From Hymenobacter sedentarius (lineage in GTDB: Bacteria > Bacteroidota > Bacteroidia > Cytophagales > Hymenobacteraceae), in NCBI RefSeq assembly GCF_001507645.1, contig NZ_CP013909.1, positions 3,658,001 through 3,722,000 on the forward strand: a DNA stretch of 64,000 nt, read 5' to 3'. Positions 1 to 8,464 of the stretch are shown piece after piece (position 1 is the stretch's first letter; every line of letters starts with the position of its first letter). The notes under the pieces are model-generated. The model was not told where the DNA came from, ran no database searches, and saw only the letters and a program-made list of their open reading frames with translations. A program made the position numbers and the translations under genes.

Positions 1-745
1 CGGTTGGGGTTGATAACGGTTCAACGGCCAGCTCAATTTCGGCGGATAATGGTTGGGGTTCGGCGTATTCGTAAGCCGAAAAAAGAACTGGAATATTGGG
101 CTGGCTATAGCGCCGAATGTGCTGCTCAACTTCCGCTTGGGCAACGGCCGATAATTCTGGCGGGCATTTGGTTACGATAACGACATCGGCCCGGCGGGCC
201 CCGCTACGGCTTTCGCGCAGGCGGCCGGCGGGCAGCACCTGGTCCGCGTAAAATGGCCGCGCCAGCTCCGTGAGCAGCACGTTCAGGGTGGGCCGCACGG
301 CGCGGTGCTGGTAGGCATCATCCAGCACGATAACCGTAATTTCCGGGTGAGCCTGTAGTAACAGCCGGACCCCGAGGCGGCGCGCTTCGGCCACCGCAAC
401 GGGGACTTGGCGCAAAACAAACTGCAGGAAATACTGCCACGGCTCATCGCCCACGGTTGCTGCCGAATCGGTCGGGCCGGCCAGGCGCGGGCCGCGGGTG
501 CTGCGGCCGTAGCCCCGGCTCAACACGGCCGGCCGGTGGCCCTGGCGCAATACTTCTTCGACCAGCCAAGCCACGTGGGGCGTTTTGCCGGTGCCGCCCA
601 CGCGCAAATTGCCCACGTTGATGAGGGGCACCGCAAAGGCTTCGGACTCCTTCCAACCCACGTCATACAGCCAGTTGCGCACGGCCAGCACCCCAGCGTA
701 GAGCCAGGAATAAGGCAGCAGCAAATAAGCCAACACGGAATGCAT
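1..745 (-). CDS. lpxK: Tetraacyldisaccharide 4'-kinase LpxK, 3' end cut by the window
   Basis: LpxK phosphorylates the 4' position of the tetraacyldisaccharide-1-phosphate precursor of lipid A, using ATP at the inner face of the cytoplasmic membrane. Reading the minus strand, the protein starts MHSVLAYLLLPYSWLY, a hydrophobic membrane-anchoring helix typical of the family. The P-loop GNLRVGGTGKT follows at residues 45-55, then SRGYGR near 76-81 and the LDDAYQHR block near residue 150. About 248 codons are visible; the C-terminus lies beyond base 1. The ATG was chosen because the family regularly begins just before the LLYPxSWLY segment. It is divergent from the next gene. The assignment is firm. 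Confidence 0.93.
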   Translation of the reverse strand, partial: MHSVLAYLLLPYSWLYAGVLAVRNWLYDVGWKESEAFAVPLINVGNLRVGGTGKTPHVAWLVEEVLRQGHRPAVLSRGYGRSTRGPRLAGPTDSAATVGDEPWQYFLQFVLRQVPVAVAEARRLGVRLLLQAHPEITVIVLDDAYQHRAVRPTLNVLLTELARPFYADQVLPAGRLRESRSGARRADVVIVTKCPPELSAVAQAEVEQHIRRYSQPNIPVLFSAYEYAEPQPLSAEIELAVEPLSTPT

Positions 746-862
746 ACGCGAGTAAAGGCCGAAGCAACGGCCCGTAAAAGTACTGCCCCGCTGCGGCCAG
801 CTACCCAAAGTCCTGGTTGAGCTCGTAAGCCCCAGGAAACCGCCGGTTATCTTATCCTAAAT

Positions 863-1543
863 ATGCCCCACTTCGCCAAGCGCCTGCTGCACTTCCTGAG
901 CACCTTTCCCCTGCCCGCGTCCTTGCCGGACGGCGTCGAATCCCTGAGCCCTTTTCGCGAGCCGGCCGTGTACGAGCTGCTCCGCCAGTTTGCCACAACA
1001 TATTATGCCGATGCGCAGCCGCGGGTGGCGGTGTTGGGCATCAACCCCGGCCGGCTGGGCATGGGCCGGACCGGCGTCGCCTTCACCGACCCCGGCGCCC
1101 TTACCGAATACTGCGGCATTGCGCACGACTTGCCCCGGGCGCGGCCGGAATTATCAACCCAGTTCATCTACCAGGTGGTGAACGAGATGGGTGGGCCGGC
1201 CGCGTTCTACCAACATTTCTATCTGGGTTCGGTGTACCCGCTGGTCTTGGTCCGCGAGGGGCTCAACTATAATTATTACGATTCGCCGGCGGTCATTAAA
1301 GCCCTGTGGCCCGATATGCGGCTATCCATACGCCAGCAGGTGCAGGAACTGGGCCTGCGAACCGACGTGGCTGTGAGCCTGGGCAAGCGAAATGGCACGT
1401 TCCTCCAGCGCCTCAACGACGAGCTGGGCCTGTTTGAGAAAATCATCGTGCTCGACCACCCGCGCTACCTCATGCAGTACCGCCGCCGCGACCTGGCCGC
1501 AAATGTGGACCACTACGTGAAAACGTTAGGCAGCTTGCTTTGA
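863..1543 (+). CDS. SMUG2-type uracil-DNA glycosylase family protein (DUF4918)
   Basis: A 226-residue protein of the uracil-DNA glycosylase superfamily, SMUG2/DUF4918 group. Such enzymes remove damaged or deaminated bases from DNA as the first step of base excision repair. The glycosylase motif GINPGRLGMGRTG is at residues 59-71, and the C-terminal DNA-intercalating-loop motif appears as DHPRYLMQYRR near residues 197-207. Both ends and the length fit a complete single-domain enzyme. It is divergent from lpxK across a short gap. I did not identify a catalytic aspartate, so the substrate range is open. Confidence 0.85.
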   Translation: MPHFAKRLLHFLSTFPLPASLPDGVESLSPFREPAVYELLRQFATTYYADAQPRVAVLGINPGRLGMGRTGVAFTDPGALTEYCGIAHDLPRARPELSTQFIYQVVNEMGGPAAFYQHFYLGSVYPLVLVREGLNYNYYDSPAVIKALWPDMRLSIRQQVQELGLRTDVAVSLGKRNGTFLQRLNDELGLFEKIIVLDHPRYLMQYRRRDLAANVDHYVKTLGSLL

Positions 1544-1549
1544 TATTTC

Positions 1550-1683
1550 CATTATCAATTACCATTCATCATTTAACAGCCTACTTTGAGCCGAAATCCA
1601 TCTCAACACGGCACTGGCTGCATTCGCCCCGCCCAAGCCAACGGATTGTTAAATGATAATTGCTAAATGTTAATTGATAAATG
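1550..1683. repeat. AT-rich intergenic inverted repeat, copy 1
   Basis: The gap between the glycosylase and NIF3 genes is very AT-rich in a GC-rich chromosome. It is bounded by two related arms: the left reads CATTATCAATTACCATTC and the right carries its approximate reverse complement, ending in TTAATTGATAAATG. The right arm runs into the NIF3 start codon. A closely related arrangement lies near 29,710-29,820, so this is a dispersed element rather than chance. Function unknown. Confidence 0.55.
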
Positions 1684-2808
1684 AAAATCCCTACCGTTCA
1701 AGACCTTGCCCGCCTGCTGGAAGCGGCCGCCCCCCTCGCCTACCAGGAAAGCTACGACAACGCCGGGCTGCAGTGCGGCGACCCGCAAGCCGAGGTTAAA
1801 GGCGTGCTGATTTCGCTCGATTGCACGCCGGCCGTCATTGCCGAGGCCCTGCGGCGGGGCTGCAACGTAGTGGTGTGCCACCACCCGGTCATCTTCCGGC
1901 CCCTCAAACGGCTCACCGGAGCCAACGAAGTTGAGCAAACCCTTATCGCGGCGCTCAAAAACGACGTGGCCATTTACGCCGCTCACACCAACCTCGACAA
2001 CGTGCGCGGCGGAGTCAACGACAAGCTAGCTGAAAAATTAGGCCTGACAAAAACCCGGGTTTTGGCCCCTCAAAGCGGCACTCTGGCGCGCCTCATCACC
2101 TATGTGCCGCACCGCCCAGAAGACCAGCAGCACGACGTAGCCGGCCGGGTATTAACGGCGCTGTATGCTGCCGGCGCCGGCCAGGTAGGCCAGTATTCGG
2201 AATGCAGCTTTCAGGCATTAGGCACCGGCACCTTTACGCCCGGCGCGGGCACGCAGCCGGCCATTGGCGCCCCACACCAGCCCGAAACCGTGCCCGAGCT
2301 GCGGCTGGAAGTGCTGCTCCCCTTGCACCGGCAGGCTGGGGTGCTGCGGGCTCTCCGCGCCGCGCATCCCTACGAAGAAGTGGCCTACGAGCTGATTAAG
2401 CTCGAAAACACGCACCAGGAAGTAGGCGCCGGGCTAGTGGGAGAACTACCTACGGCCATGGCTCCTGCGGCTTTTCGCGCTATGCTCAAGCAGCAGCTGC
2501 TGGTGCCGGTGGTGCGGTTCACTCCTTTTCAAAAAGAAATCAAGACCGTGGCCATTTGCGGCGGGGCGGGCGCCTTTCTCATTGGCGCGGCCCGGGGGGC
2601 CGAAGCAGATGCCTACGTGACCGGCGACGTGAAATACCACGAGTTTTTTGGGGCCGAAGGGCAGCTCATGCTCTGCGACGTGGGTCATTTTGAGAGCGAA
2701 CAGTTCACCGGGGAGGTGTTCAGGGATTTGCTAACGGCCGGATTTGGACGTACTTTTGCGGTCTTAATCGCCGAAACCCCTACGAACCCCGTTCAGTATG
2801 ACTGCTAA
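1681..2808 (+). CDS. NIF3 / DUF34 family dinuclear metal-centre protein (YbgI-like)
   Basis: A 375-residue member of the NIF3 (DUF34) family, hexameric toroidal proteins that bind two metal ions per subunit; the cellular reaction is still uncertain. Metal-ligand motifs are visible: CHHPVIF at residues 66-72, AHTNLDNVRGGVND near 101-114, and DVGHFESEQ near the C-terminus. The extra middle part (about residues 130-270) matches the longer form of the family with an inserted PII/CutA-like domain. The stop overlaps the start of the following zinc-ribbon gene in an ATGACTGCTAA arrangement, so the two are translationally coupled. Confidence 0.9.
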   Translation: MKIPTVQDLARLLEAAAPLAYQESYDNAGLQCGDPQAEVKGVLISLDCTPAVIAEALRRGCNVVVCHHPVIFRPLKRLTGANEVEQTLIAALKNDVAIYAAHTNLDNVRGGVNDKLAEKLGLTKTRVLAPQSGTLARLITYVPHRPEDQQHDVAGRVLTALYAAGAGQVGQYSECSFQALGTGTFTPGAGTQPAIGAPHQPETVPELRLEVLLPLHRQAGVLRALRAAHPYEEVAYELIKLENTHQEVGAGLVGELPTAMAPAAFRAMLKQQLLVPVVRFTPFQKEIKTVAICGGAGAFLIGAARGAEADAYVTGDVKYHEFFGAEGQLMLCDVGHFESEQFTGEVFRDLLTAGFGRTFAVLIAETPTNPVQYDC

Positions 2809-3559
2809 AAGTGCCGCCGTGGCCCCCGCCGACGTTCCCGTAGCCGCCAAGCTCGAAGCCCTGCTCACCCTGCAGCACCTCGACTCGCAGCTCGATGAAA
2901 TCCGGCGCGTGCGCGGCGATTTGCCCGAGGAAGTCCGGGATTTGGAAGACGAAATTGCTGGCTACGAAGTGCGCGTCAAGAAATTTGACGAAGAAATTCA
3001 GGGTCTGAACGACTTCATCAAGAGCCGCAAGCAGGCCAGCAAAGACGCCGAGTCGCTCATTAAAAAGTACGACGAGCAGCAGCAGAACGTCCGCAACAAC
3101 CGCGAGTTCGAAGCCATTGCCAAGGAAATTGAGCTGCAGCGCCTGGAAATCCAGATTGCCGACAAGAAAATCAAAGAGTCGCAGTACCAGATTGACGTGA
3201 AAAACGCCGAAATCAGCGGTACCAAGTCGAAGCTGGAAGAGCGTCGCAAAGACCTCGACAACAAGAAAGGCGAGCTGGAAACCATCGTTTCCGAGAACGA
3301 GGAAGAAGAGCGCGCCATCATGGCCCAGCGCGAGGAAGCCACCAAGCCGGTAGAAGACCGCCTGCTGACGGCCTACACCCGCATTCGCGGCAACGTGCGC
3401 AACGGCCTGGCCGTGGTGCTGGTGCGGCGCGATGCCTGCGGCGGCTGCTTCAACACGGTGCCCCCGCAGCGCCAGGCCGACATCATCTCCCACAAGAAAA
3501 TCATCGTGTGCGAGCACTGCGGCCGTATCCTGGCCGACGTGGAAGCCCGCGCAGTATAA
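2798..3559 (+). CDS. Coiled-coil protein with C-terminal C4 zinc ribbon (CT398/CdsZ-like)
   Basis: A 253-residue protein built as a long antiparallel coiled coil (about residues 25-200, rich in E, K and Q) followed by a zinc ribbon with two CxxC pairs, CGGC and CEHC, in the last 45 residues. This is the architecture of the 'zinc ribbon domain, DUF164' family, usually paired with NIF3 in Bacteroidota, as here. Its role is not settled; nucleic-acid binding or a scaffold role has been proposed for relatives. The start overlaps the end of the NIF3 gene, and a strong terminator follows. Confidence 0.88.
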   Translation: MTAKSAAVAPADVPVAAKLEALLTLQHLDSQLDEIRRVRGDLPEEVRDLEDEIAGYEVRVKKFDEEIQGLNDFIKSRKQASKDAESLIKKYDEQQQNVRNNREFEAIAKEIELQRLEIQIADKKIKESQYQIDVKNAEISGTKSKLEERRKDLDNKKGELETIVSENEEEERAIMAQREEATKPVEDRLLTAYTRIRGNVRNGLAVVLVRRDACGGCFNTVPPQRQADIISHKKIIVCEHCGRILADVEARAV

Positions 3560-3608
3560 GCGGAGCATTTGGTCCATCCAAAAATCTGATTTGCTGATTG
3601 AAATCGTA

Positions 3609-3638
3609 AAAGGAACGGCCCCGTGCCGTTCCTTTTTT
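3609..3638 (+). terminator. Rho-independent terminator after the NIF3 / zinc-ribbon pair
   Basis: AGGAACGG and CCGTTCCT form an 8-bp stem around CCCCGTG, followed by six T residues. It closes the two-gene operon just before the TPR gene. Confidence 0.9.
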
Positions 3639-3650
3639 GTTGCATCGCTA

Positions 3651-5234
3651 ATGGCGTCCTGGGCTGATTTTTTTTCTGGTGGCTACCCGGTGGCTCCGGC
3701 ACCACGCAATGGCCGGCACCGGGCCGGGCTCCTGCTAGCCGGCTGCCTGCTGCTGTCTGCTTTCGCCCCGCCGCCCCGGCTGGCCAGCCCAGCCGCCCAG
3801 CCCACTATCGCCGAGGCGGCCGGCGTTGACCAACTCACGACCAACAGCCGCCGCGCCTACGCCGAAGTGCTGAAATTGCGCCTGGGCGCGGCCCGCGACT
3901 TGCTCCGCCCCGAGCTGGCCACCGCTCCCACCGCGCCGGCGCCCCTGCTGGTGGCCAATTGTGCTGACTTTGCCGAGCTCATCATCACCCAGGATGCCAG
4001 CCGCTACGACGCCCTGGTGGGCGCCCAGGAAGCGCACCTCGCTGCCTTGGACCGGGCGCCGGCCAGTGCCCTGCGCGACTACGCCCGCGCCGAAATCACG
4101 CTGCACCTAGGCTTGAGCCAGCTGGTGTTCCGGCACCTGGTAATGGGTGGGTTTCACCTGCGGCGTGGCTTTCAGCAAATGCAGGCGGTGGCCAAGCGGT
4201 ACCCGTCTTTTGCTCCGGCACGCAAAACGCTGGGAATTTGCCAGTTTGCGGTGGGCTCGCTGCCGGAAGGCTACCATTGGCTGCTGAGCTTACTGGGCCT
4301 CACGGCGAATGTTGATACCGGACTGAAGAACCTGGCATTTTCGGCCGCCCAGCCAAACGACTTCCAAACCGAAAGCCAGCTATATCTCACGCTCATTCGC
4401 GAAGGCTACTACAAAAAGCCCGAGGAAGCCGTGCGCCTGGTAGAGCGCCTCCACGCCCAACAGCCCGACAACCTGCTCTTTTCCTACCTGCTCATCAGCG
4501 TGTACAAGCGCCAGCACCACGGCGAGGCGGCGTTGGCTGCCTACCGCGCGCGCCCGGTTGGCCCGGGCTACCTGTCGGTGGCTTACCTGCGCCACATGGC
4601 TGCCGACTTGCTGCTTTACCAGGGAAATTATGCGGGCTCGGAGCGCGAAAATCTGGCATTTCTGCGCGAGTACAAAGGCCAGCATTACCGCAAGGACACT
4701 GCTTTTAAGCTTTATCTCGCCGTGTGGCTGAGTGGGCAGCCGGCGGCTGTGGCGTTGCGTTACCGGGAGCAAATCAACCAGCCAGGGCCCACCGATGTCG
4801 AGGAAGACAACTACGCCCAGCACTACTACCACGAGGCCCAGGCCCTCAACCCCACCCTGACCCGGGCCCGCCTGCAAATCGATGGCGGCTACAACCGCCT
4901 GGCGCTGGCTACCCTGCGCGGCTTCCATGCTACCCCGGCCACGCTCCTGCGCGACCGCATCGAAGAGCCCTACCGCCGCGCCCGCGCCTACCAGGGCCTG
5001 AGCCAGCTTGACTCGGCCAAGCTGGCGTATGAGCGCACGCTGGCCGTGGCGGGCGAAACGGCGCCGTTTTATTTTGCCCCGCAAGCCGCCCTACAGTTGG
5101 GCTACATGGCCCAGGAAGCCGGCAACAAGGCCCTGGCGCGCACCTACTTTGAGAAGGCCCTGCACTACCCGTGGCACGAGTATAAAAACAGCACCGATGC
5201 TAAAGCCAACCTGGCCCTGCGCGAGCTGAGATAG
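3651..5234 (+). CDS. TPR-repeat protein with N-terminal signal/anchor
   Basis: A 527-residue helical-repeat protein. The open frame extends upstream into the zinc-ribbon gene, but the ATG after the terminator gives MASWADFF..., then a hydrophobic segment (GLLLAGCLLLSAFAP, about residues 27-41) that looks like a signal peptide or lipobox, so this start was chosen. The rest contains repeated TPR-like helices; the clearest are near the C-terminus (RRARAYQGLSQLDSAKLAYE and GYMAQEAGNKALARTYFEKAL). Probably a periplasmic or outer-membrane-associated scaffold; no partner can be named. The start lies only 12 bases after the terminator, so its promoter must overlap the hairpin or transcription must read through. 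Confidence 0.75.
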   Translation: MASWADFFSGGYPVAPAPRNGRHRAGLLLAGCLLLSAFAPPPRLASPAAQPTIAEAAGVDQLTTNSRRAYAEVLKLRLGAARDLLRPELATAPTAPAPLLVANCADFAELIITQDASRYDALVGAQEAHLAALDRAPASALRDYARAEITLHLGLSQLVFRHLVMGGFHLRRGFQQMQAVAKRYPSFAPARKTLGICQFAVGSLPEGYHWLLSLLGLTANVDTGLKNLAFSAAQPNDFQTESQLYLTLIREGYYKKPEEAVRLVERLHAQQPDNLLFSYLLISVYKRQHHGEAALAAYRARPVGPGYLSVAYLRHMAADLLLYQGNYAGSERENLAFLREYKGQHYRKDTAFKLYLAVWLSGQPAAVALRYREQINQPGPTDVEEDNYAQHYYHEAQALNPTLTRARLQIDGGYNRLALATLRGFHATPATLLRDRIEEPYRRARAYQGLSQLDSAKLAYERTLAVAGETAPFYFAPQAALQLGYMAQEAGNKALARTYFEKALHYPWHEYKNSTDAKANLALRELR

Positions 5235-5303
5235 CCACTTTATTGGAGTTGTTTGTTACCCTTTTGGGCGGGCGCTAGTTGGTCTGCTCTTTGATATTTT
5301 CCT

Positions 5304-6605
5304 GTGTCCGCTTCTCCTAATACGTCTGCCCAGTTCACCATTCCACTGGCCGACTTGCCTGCCGATTTCCGCGTGCGTGCCCTGCATTGGGCGGCCAGAT
5401 TTCCGCACTGCACTTATTTCGAGCCCAACGGACTGGAATACCCTAATGGTCCGTTTGACCGCATTCTTGCAGTAGCATCTGCTGAAGCCGTAGCAGTCAG
5501 CTCACTTACGGAACTGGGAAGCGTAGCCAATCAGCTGGCCCCAGGCCCGCATTGCGGCTTCATCAGCTACGACACCAAAAACGATATTGAGGCACTTTCA
5601 AGCCACAACTTCGACGGGTTCAGCTGGCCCCAGCTCCATTTTTTCACGCCTAAGACCTGGCTTTGCTGGCGCGAAGATTCGTTAGAAATCCACGGGCAGG
5701 CAGAGGGCGTCTTGGAACAGATTTTAGCTCAACACATTCTGGCTTTTGCAGCGCCAAAGCTGCCAGCCATGCGCCCACGATTGCCCAAAGCTGAGTACTT
5801 GCGCGCCGTGGATTCCATTAGGGAAGACATTCTCAATGGAGAGGTGTACGAGCTCAATTTGTGCCAGGAGTTCTATGCAGAAAATATTGGGCTAAACCCG
5901 GCAGACGTGTTCTGGCGGCTAATGGAAGCATCGCCGGCGCCCTTTGCGGGCTTCGTGCGGTGGCACGACCATTTTCTGCTGTGTGCCTCACCCGAGCGGT
6001 TTTTGTCGCACCGGAGCACGCAAATCGTTTCCCAGCCTATCAAAGGCACCATCCGGCGCGGGGCCACGCCCGAAGCCGACGAGCTCCAGCGCCAAACCTT
6101 ACTGCACGACGAAAAAGAACGCGCCGAAAACCTAATGATTGTGGATTTGGTGCGCAACGACTTGGCCCGCATAGCCCAAACCGGCACCGTGCGGGTGCCC
6201 GAGCTGTTTGGCCTCTACCCCTTCCGCCACCTCTGGCAAATGATTTCGACCGTATCGGCCGAGCTGCGGCCAGATGCCGACCTGGTGGAGGTACTGCGCG
6301 CTACCTTTCCGATGGGCTCGATGACCGGTGCCCCAAAAATCCGGGCCATGCAGCTCATCGAGCACTACGAAAACAGCCGGCGCGGCCTCTACAGCGGCAG
6401 CTTTGGGTATGTGTGGCCCAATGGCGAGTTCGAATTTAACGTCGTCATCCGCTCGCTCCAGTACCGCCAGGATACCGGCTACCTCAGCTTCCAGGTTGGC
6501 TCGGCCATCACCTACGACTCTGACCCGGAGCGGGAATACGAGGAGTGCCTGCTCAAGGCCAAAGCGCTGCTGGAAGTACTGGGCACCACCATCCGCGAGG
6601 ATTGA
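5304..6605 (+). CDS. pabB: Aminodeoxychorismate synthase component I (chorismate-binding enzyme)
   Basis: A 433-residue chorismate-binding enzyme. It should convert chorismate to 4-amino-4-deoxychorismate for folate synthesis with a glutamine amidotransferase partner encoded elsewhere. The motif PIKGTIRRG near residue 246 carries the lysine typical of PabB; anthranilate synthase has PIAGT at this point. NLMIVDLVRNDLARI and FPMGSMTGAPKIRAMQLI are the conserved catalytic and magnesium-binding blocks, and the C-terminal SFGYVWPNGEFEFNVVIRSL region is intact. The start is GTG. A fused amidotransferase or lyase domain is absent. Confidence 0.9.
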   Translation: MSASPNTSAQFTIPLADLPADFRVRALHWAARFPHCTYFEPNGLEYPNGPFDRILAVASAEAVAVSSLTELGSVANQLAPGPHCGFISYDTKNDIEALSSHNFDGFSWPQLHFFTPKTWLCWREDSLEIHGQAEGVLEQILAQHILAFAAPKLPAMRPRLPKAEYLRAVDSIREDILNGEVYELNLCQEFYAENIGLNPADVFWRLMEASPAPFAGFVRWHDHFLLCASPERFLSHRSTQIVSQPIKGTIRRGATPEADELQRQTLLHDEKERAENLMIVDLVRNDLARIAQTGTVRVPELFGLYPFRHLWQMISTVSAELRPDADLVEVLRATFPMGSMTGAPKIRAMQLIEHYENSRRGLYSGSFGYVWPNGEFEFNVVIRSLQYRQDTGYLSFQVGSAITYDSDPEREYEECLLKAKALLEVLGTTIRED

Positions 6606-6721
6606 GCTGCTGAGGTCGGGGGGTTCATGTGTTGAGCTCGGTTGGCAATCCAGCTCTATTTTCTGTAAACAAATCCTCGTTTGCTTCTGGCTGTTACCCA
6701 GTCATTGACGCAGAATACAAT

Positions 6722-6761
6722 CTGCCATTCTGTCATTTTGCCCCGCGCTGCCGTATCTTTG
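6722..6761 (+). promoter_or_regulatory. miaB upstream region: CTGCCATTCTGTCA element and TATCTTTG box
   Basis: TATCTTTG at 6754-6761 fits the Bacteroidota -7 box TAnnTTTG and lies 25 bases before the miaB start. Upstream, CTGCCATTCTGTCA at 6722-6735 closely resembles the element upstream of groES at 12545-12560. A good -33 TTG at the usual spacing is not seen. Confidence 0.5.
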
Positions 6762-6786
6762 TAGCCCGCCGAAACGCGCTTTTATT

Positions 6787-8223
6787 ATGTCCCAAGCCCT
6801 GTTAACCCTTGATTTTTTAGATAAAGCCGCTCCAACCCCCGAGGCTACGCCCAGCGGAGAGGTGCGCGTGAGCGCCGCTACCCGCACGGGCCGGCAGCGC
6901 AAGCTTTACATTGAGAGCTACGGGTGCCAGATGAATTTTTCGGACTCCGAAATAGTGTCGAGCATCCTGTTCAACGAGGGGTTTGATACCACCGACGACC
7001 TGGCCAGCGCCGACCTGGTGCTGCTCAATACCTGCTCCATCCGCGAGAAGGCCGAGCAGACGGTGCGCATGCGCCTTTCCCAAATCAACTCGCACAAGAA
7101 GCGCAACCCCGGCCTGCTGGTGGGCGTGCTGGGCTGCATGGCCGAGCGCCTGAAAAGCAAGTTTCTCGAAGAAGAGAAAATCGTGGACTTGGTGGTGGGC
7201 CCCGACGCTTACCGCGACCTGCCCCAGCTCATCAGCCAGGTAGACGGCGGCCAGAAGGGCGTGAACGTGCTGCTGAGCCGCGAGGAAACCTACGCCGACA
7301 TCACGCCGGTGCGCCTGAATTCCAACGGCGTGTCGGCCTTCATCAGCATCATGCGGGGCTGCGACAACATGTGCTCGTTCTGCGTGGTGCCCTTCACCCG
7401 TGGCCGCGAGCGCAGCCGCGACGCCCACAGCATTCTGCGCGAAGCCGCCGACCTCGTGGCCGCTGGCTACAAGGAAGTGACGCTGCTGGGCCAGAACGTG
7501 GACTCCTACAAGTGGGCCTCGGCCGATGGTACCGAGCACGTCAACTTCGCCCAACTCCTGGAAAAAGTAGCTCTGGTTAGCCCCGAGCTGCGGGTGCGCT
7601 TCTCCACCTCGCACCCTAAGGACATCACCGACGAAGTGCTCCACACCATGGCGCGCTACGACAACATCTGCAAGTTCATCCACCTGCCGGCCCAGAGCGG
7701 CAACTCCCGCGTGCTGGCCCTCATGAACCGCACCTACGACCGGCCCTGGTACGAGGACCGGGTGCGCGCCATCCGCCGCATTCTGGGCGAGGACTGCGCC
7801 ATCAGCTCGGACATGATTTCGGGCTTCTGCACCGAAACCGAGGAAGAGCACCAGGACACCCTGAGTCTGATGGAGTTTGTGCGCTACGACATGGCCTACA
7901 TGTTCTTCTACTCTGAGCGCCCCGGCACGCTGGCCGCCCGCAAGCTCACCGACGACATTCCGCTGGAAGTGAAGAAGCGCCGCCTGCAGGAAATCATCGA
8001 CTTGCAGCAGCTTCACAGCGGCGAGCGCAACCAGCGCGGTGTGGGCCGGGTTCACCAGGTATTGGTCGAGAACTTCTCCAAGCGCTCGAAGGAGCATTTG
8101 AGCGGCCGCAACAGCCAGAACCAAGTCGTCATCTTCCCAAAGCAAAACTTCAAGAAAGGCGACTACGTGAATGTATTGGTGCACAGCGCCAGTGCGAGCA
8201 CCATGCTGGGCGAGGCAGTGTAA
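6787..8223 (+). CDS. miaB: tRNA-2-methylthio-N6-dimethylallyladenosine synthase MiaB
   Basis: MiaB is a radical-SAM methylthiotransferase that adds the 2-methylthio group to i6A37 next to the anticodon. The 478-residue protein has all three parts: an N-terminal UPF0004 domain with cluster cysteines C47, C83 and C117; the radical-SAM CxxxCxxC at C192, C196 and C199 (in [20 protein letters not shown]); and a C-terminal TRAM domain ending near [17 protein letters not shown]. It precedes the sigma-54 activator and lptE, an order common in the phylum. About 35 N-terminal residues before the UPF0004 domain are extra and low in complexity. Confidence 0.97.
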   Translation: MSQALLTLDFLDKAAPTPEATPSGEVRVSAATRTGRQRKLYIESYGCQMNFSDSEIVSSILFNEGFDTTDDLASADLVLLNTCSIREKAEQTVRMRLSQINSHKKRNPGLLVGVLGCMAERLKSKFLEEEKIVDLVVGPDAYRDLPQLISQVDGGQKGVNVLLSREETYADITPVRLNSNGVSAFISIMRGCDNMCSFCVVPFTRGRERSRDAHSILREAADLVAAGYKEVTLLGQNVDSYKWASADGTEHVNFAQLLEKVALVSPELRVRFSTSHPKDITDEVLHTMARYDNICKFIHLPAQSGNSRVLALMNRTYDRPWYEDRVRAIRRILGEDCAISSDMISGFCTETEEEHQDTLSLMEFVRYDMAYMFFYSERPGTLAARKLTDDIPLEVKKRRLQEIIDLQQLHSGERNQRGVGRVHQVLVENFSKRSKEHLSGRNSQNQVVIFPKQNFKKGDYVNVLVHSASASTMLGEAV

Positions 8224-8312
8224 GCCCGCCCCAGTGAAATCTACCTTTCGCTGTCCTCTACCGTGGGTCCGGCATTAATCACAACCCTGTTTTACTTGTT
8301 TAATCTCGCCCC

Positions 8313-8426
8313 ATGAAACCAGGAAGCACGTTGATGATTTGGCAGGCCGCGCAGCTTTTAGTAGGCGGGTTTATTGCTTTCCTGGTTATTCGCCTGTTGT
8401 GGCGGATGAATTTCCCCAAAAAATGA
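8313..8426 (+). CDS. Possible 37-residue single-span membrane protein
   Basis: An ATG-started frame encodes MKPGSTLMIWQAAQLLVGGF followed by IAFLVIRLLWRMNFPKK: one transmembrane helix with a basic end. It sits between miaB and the sigma-54 activator in the same direction. Nothing else identifies it; the hydrophobic helix and co-direction argue for a real small protein, but a chance frame cannot be excluded. Confidence 0.45.
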   Translation: MKPGSTLMIWQAAQLLVGGFIAFLVIRLLWRMNFPKK

Positions 8427-8464
8427 TTTTTAAATGACTGGATTTCCCTGATTCAGTCGTGCTA

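Noticed and set aside
6817..8184. 455-residue minus-strand open frame
   Set aside because: Antisense shadow of miaB; no motif.
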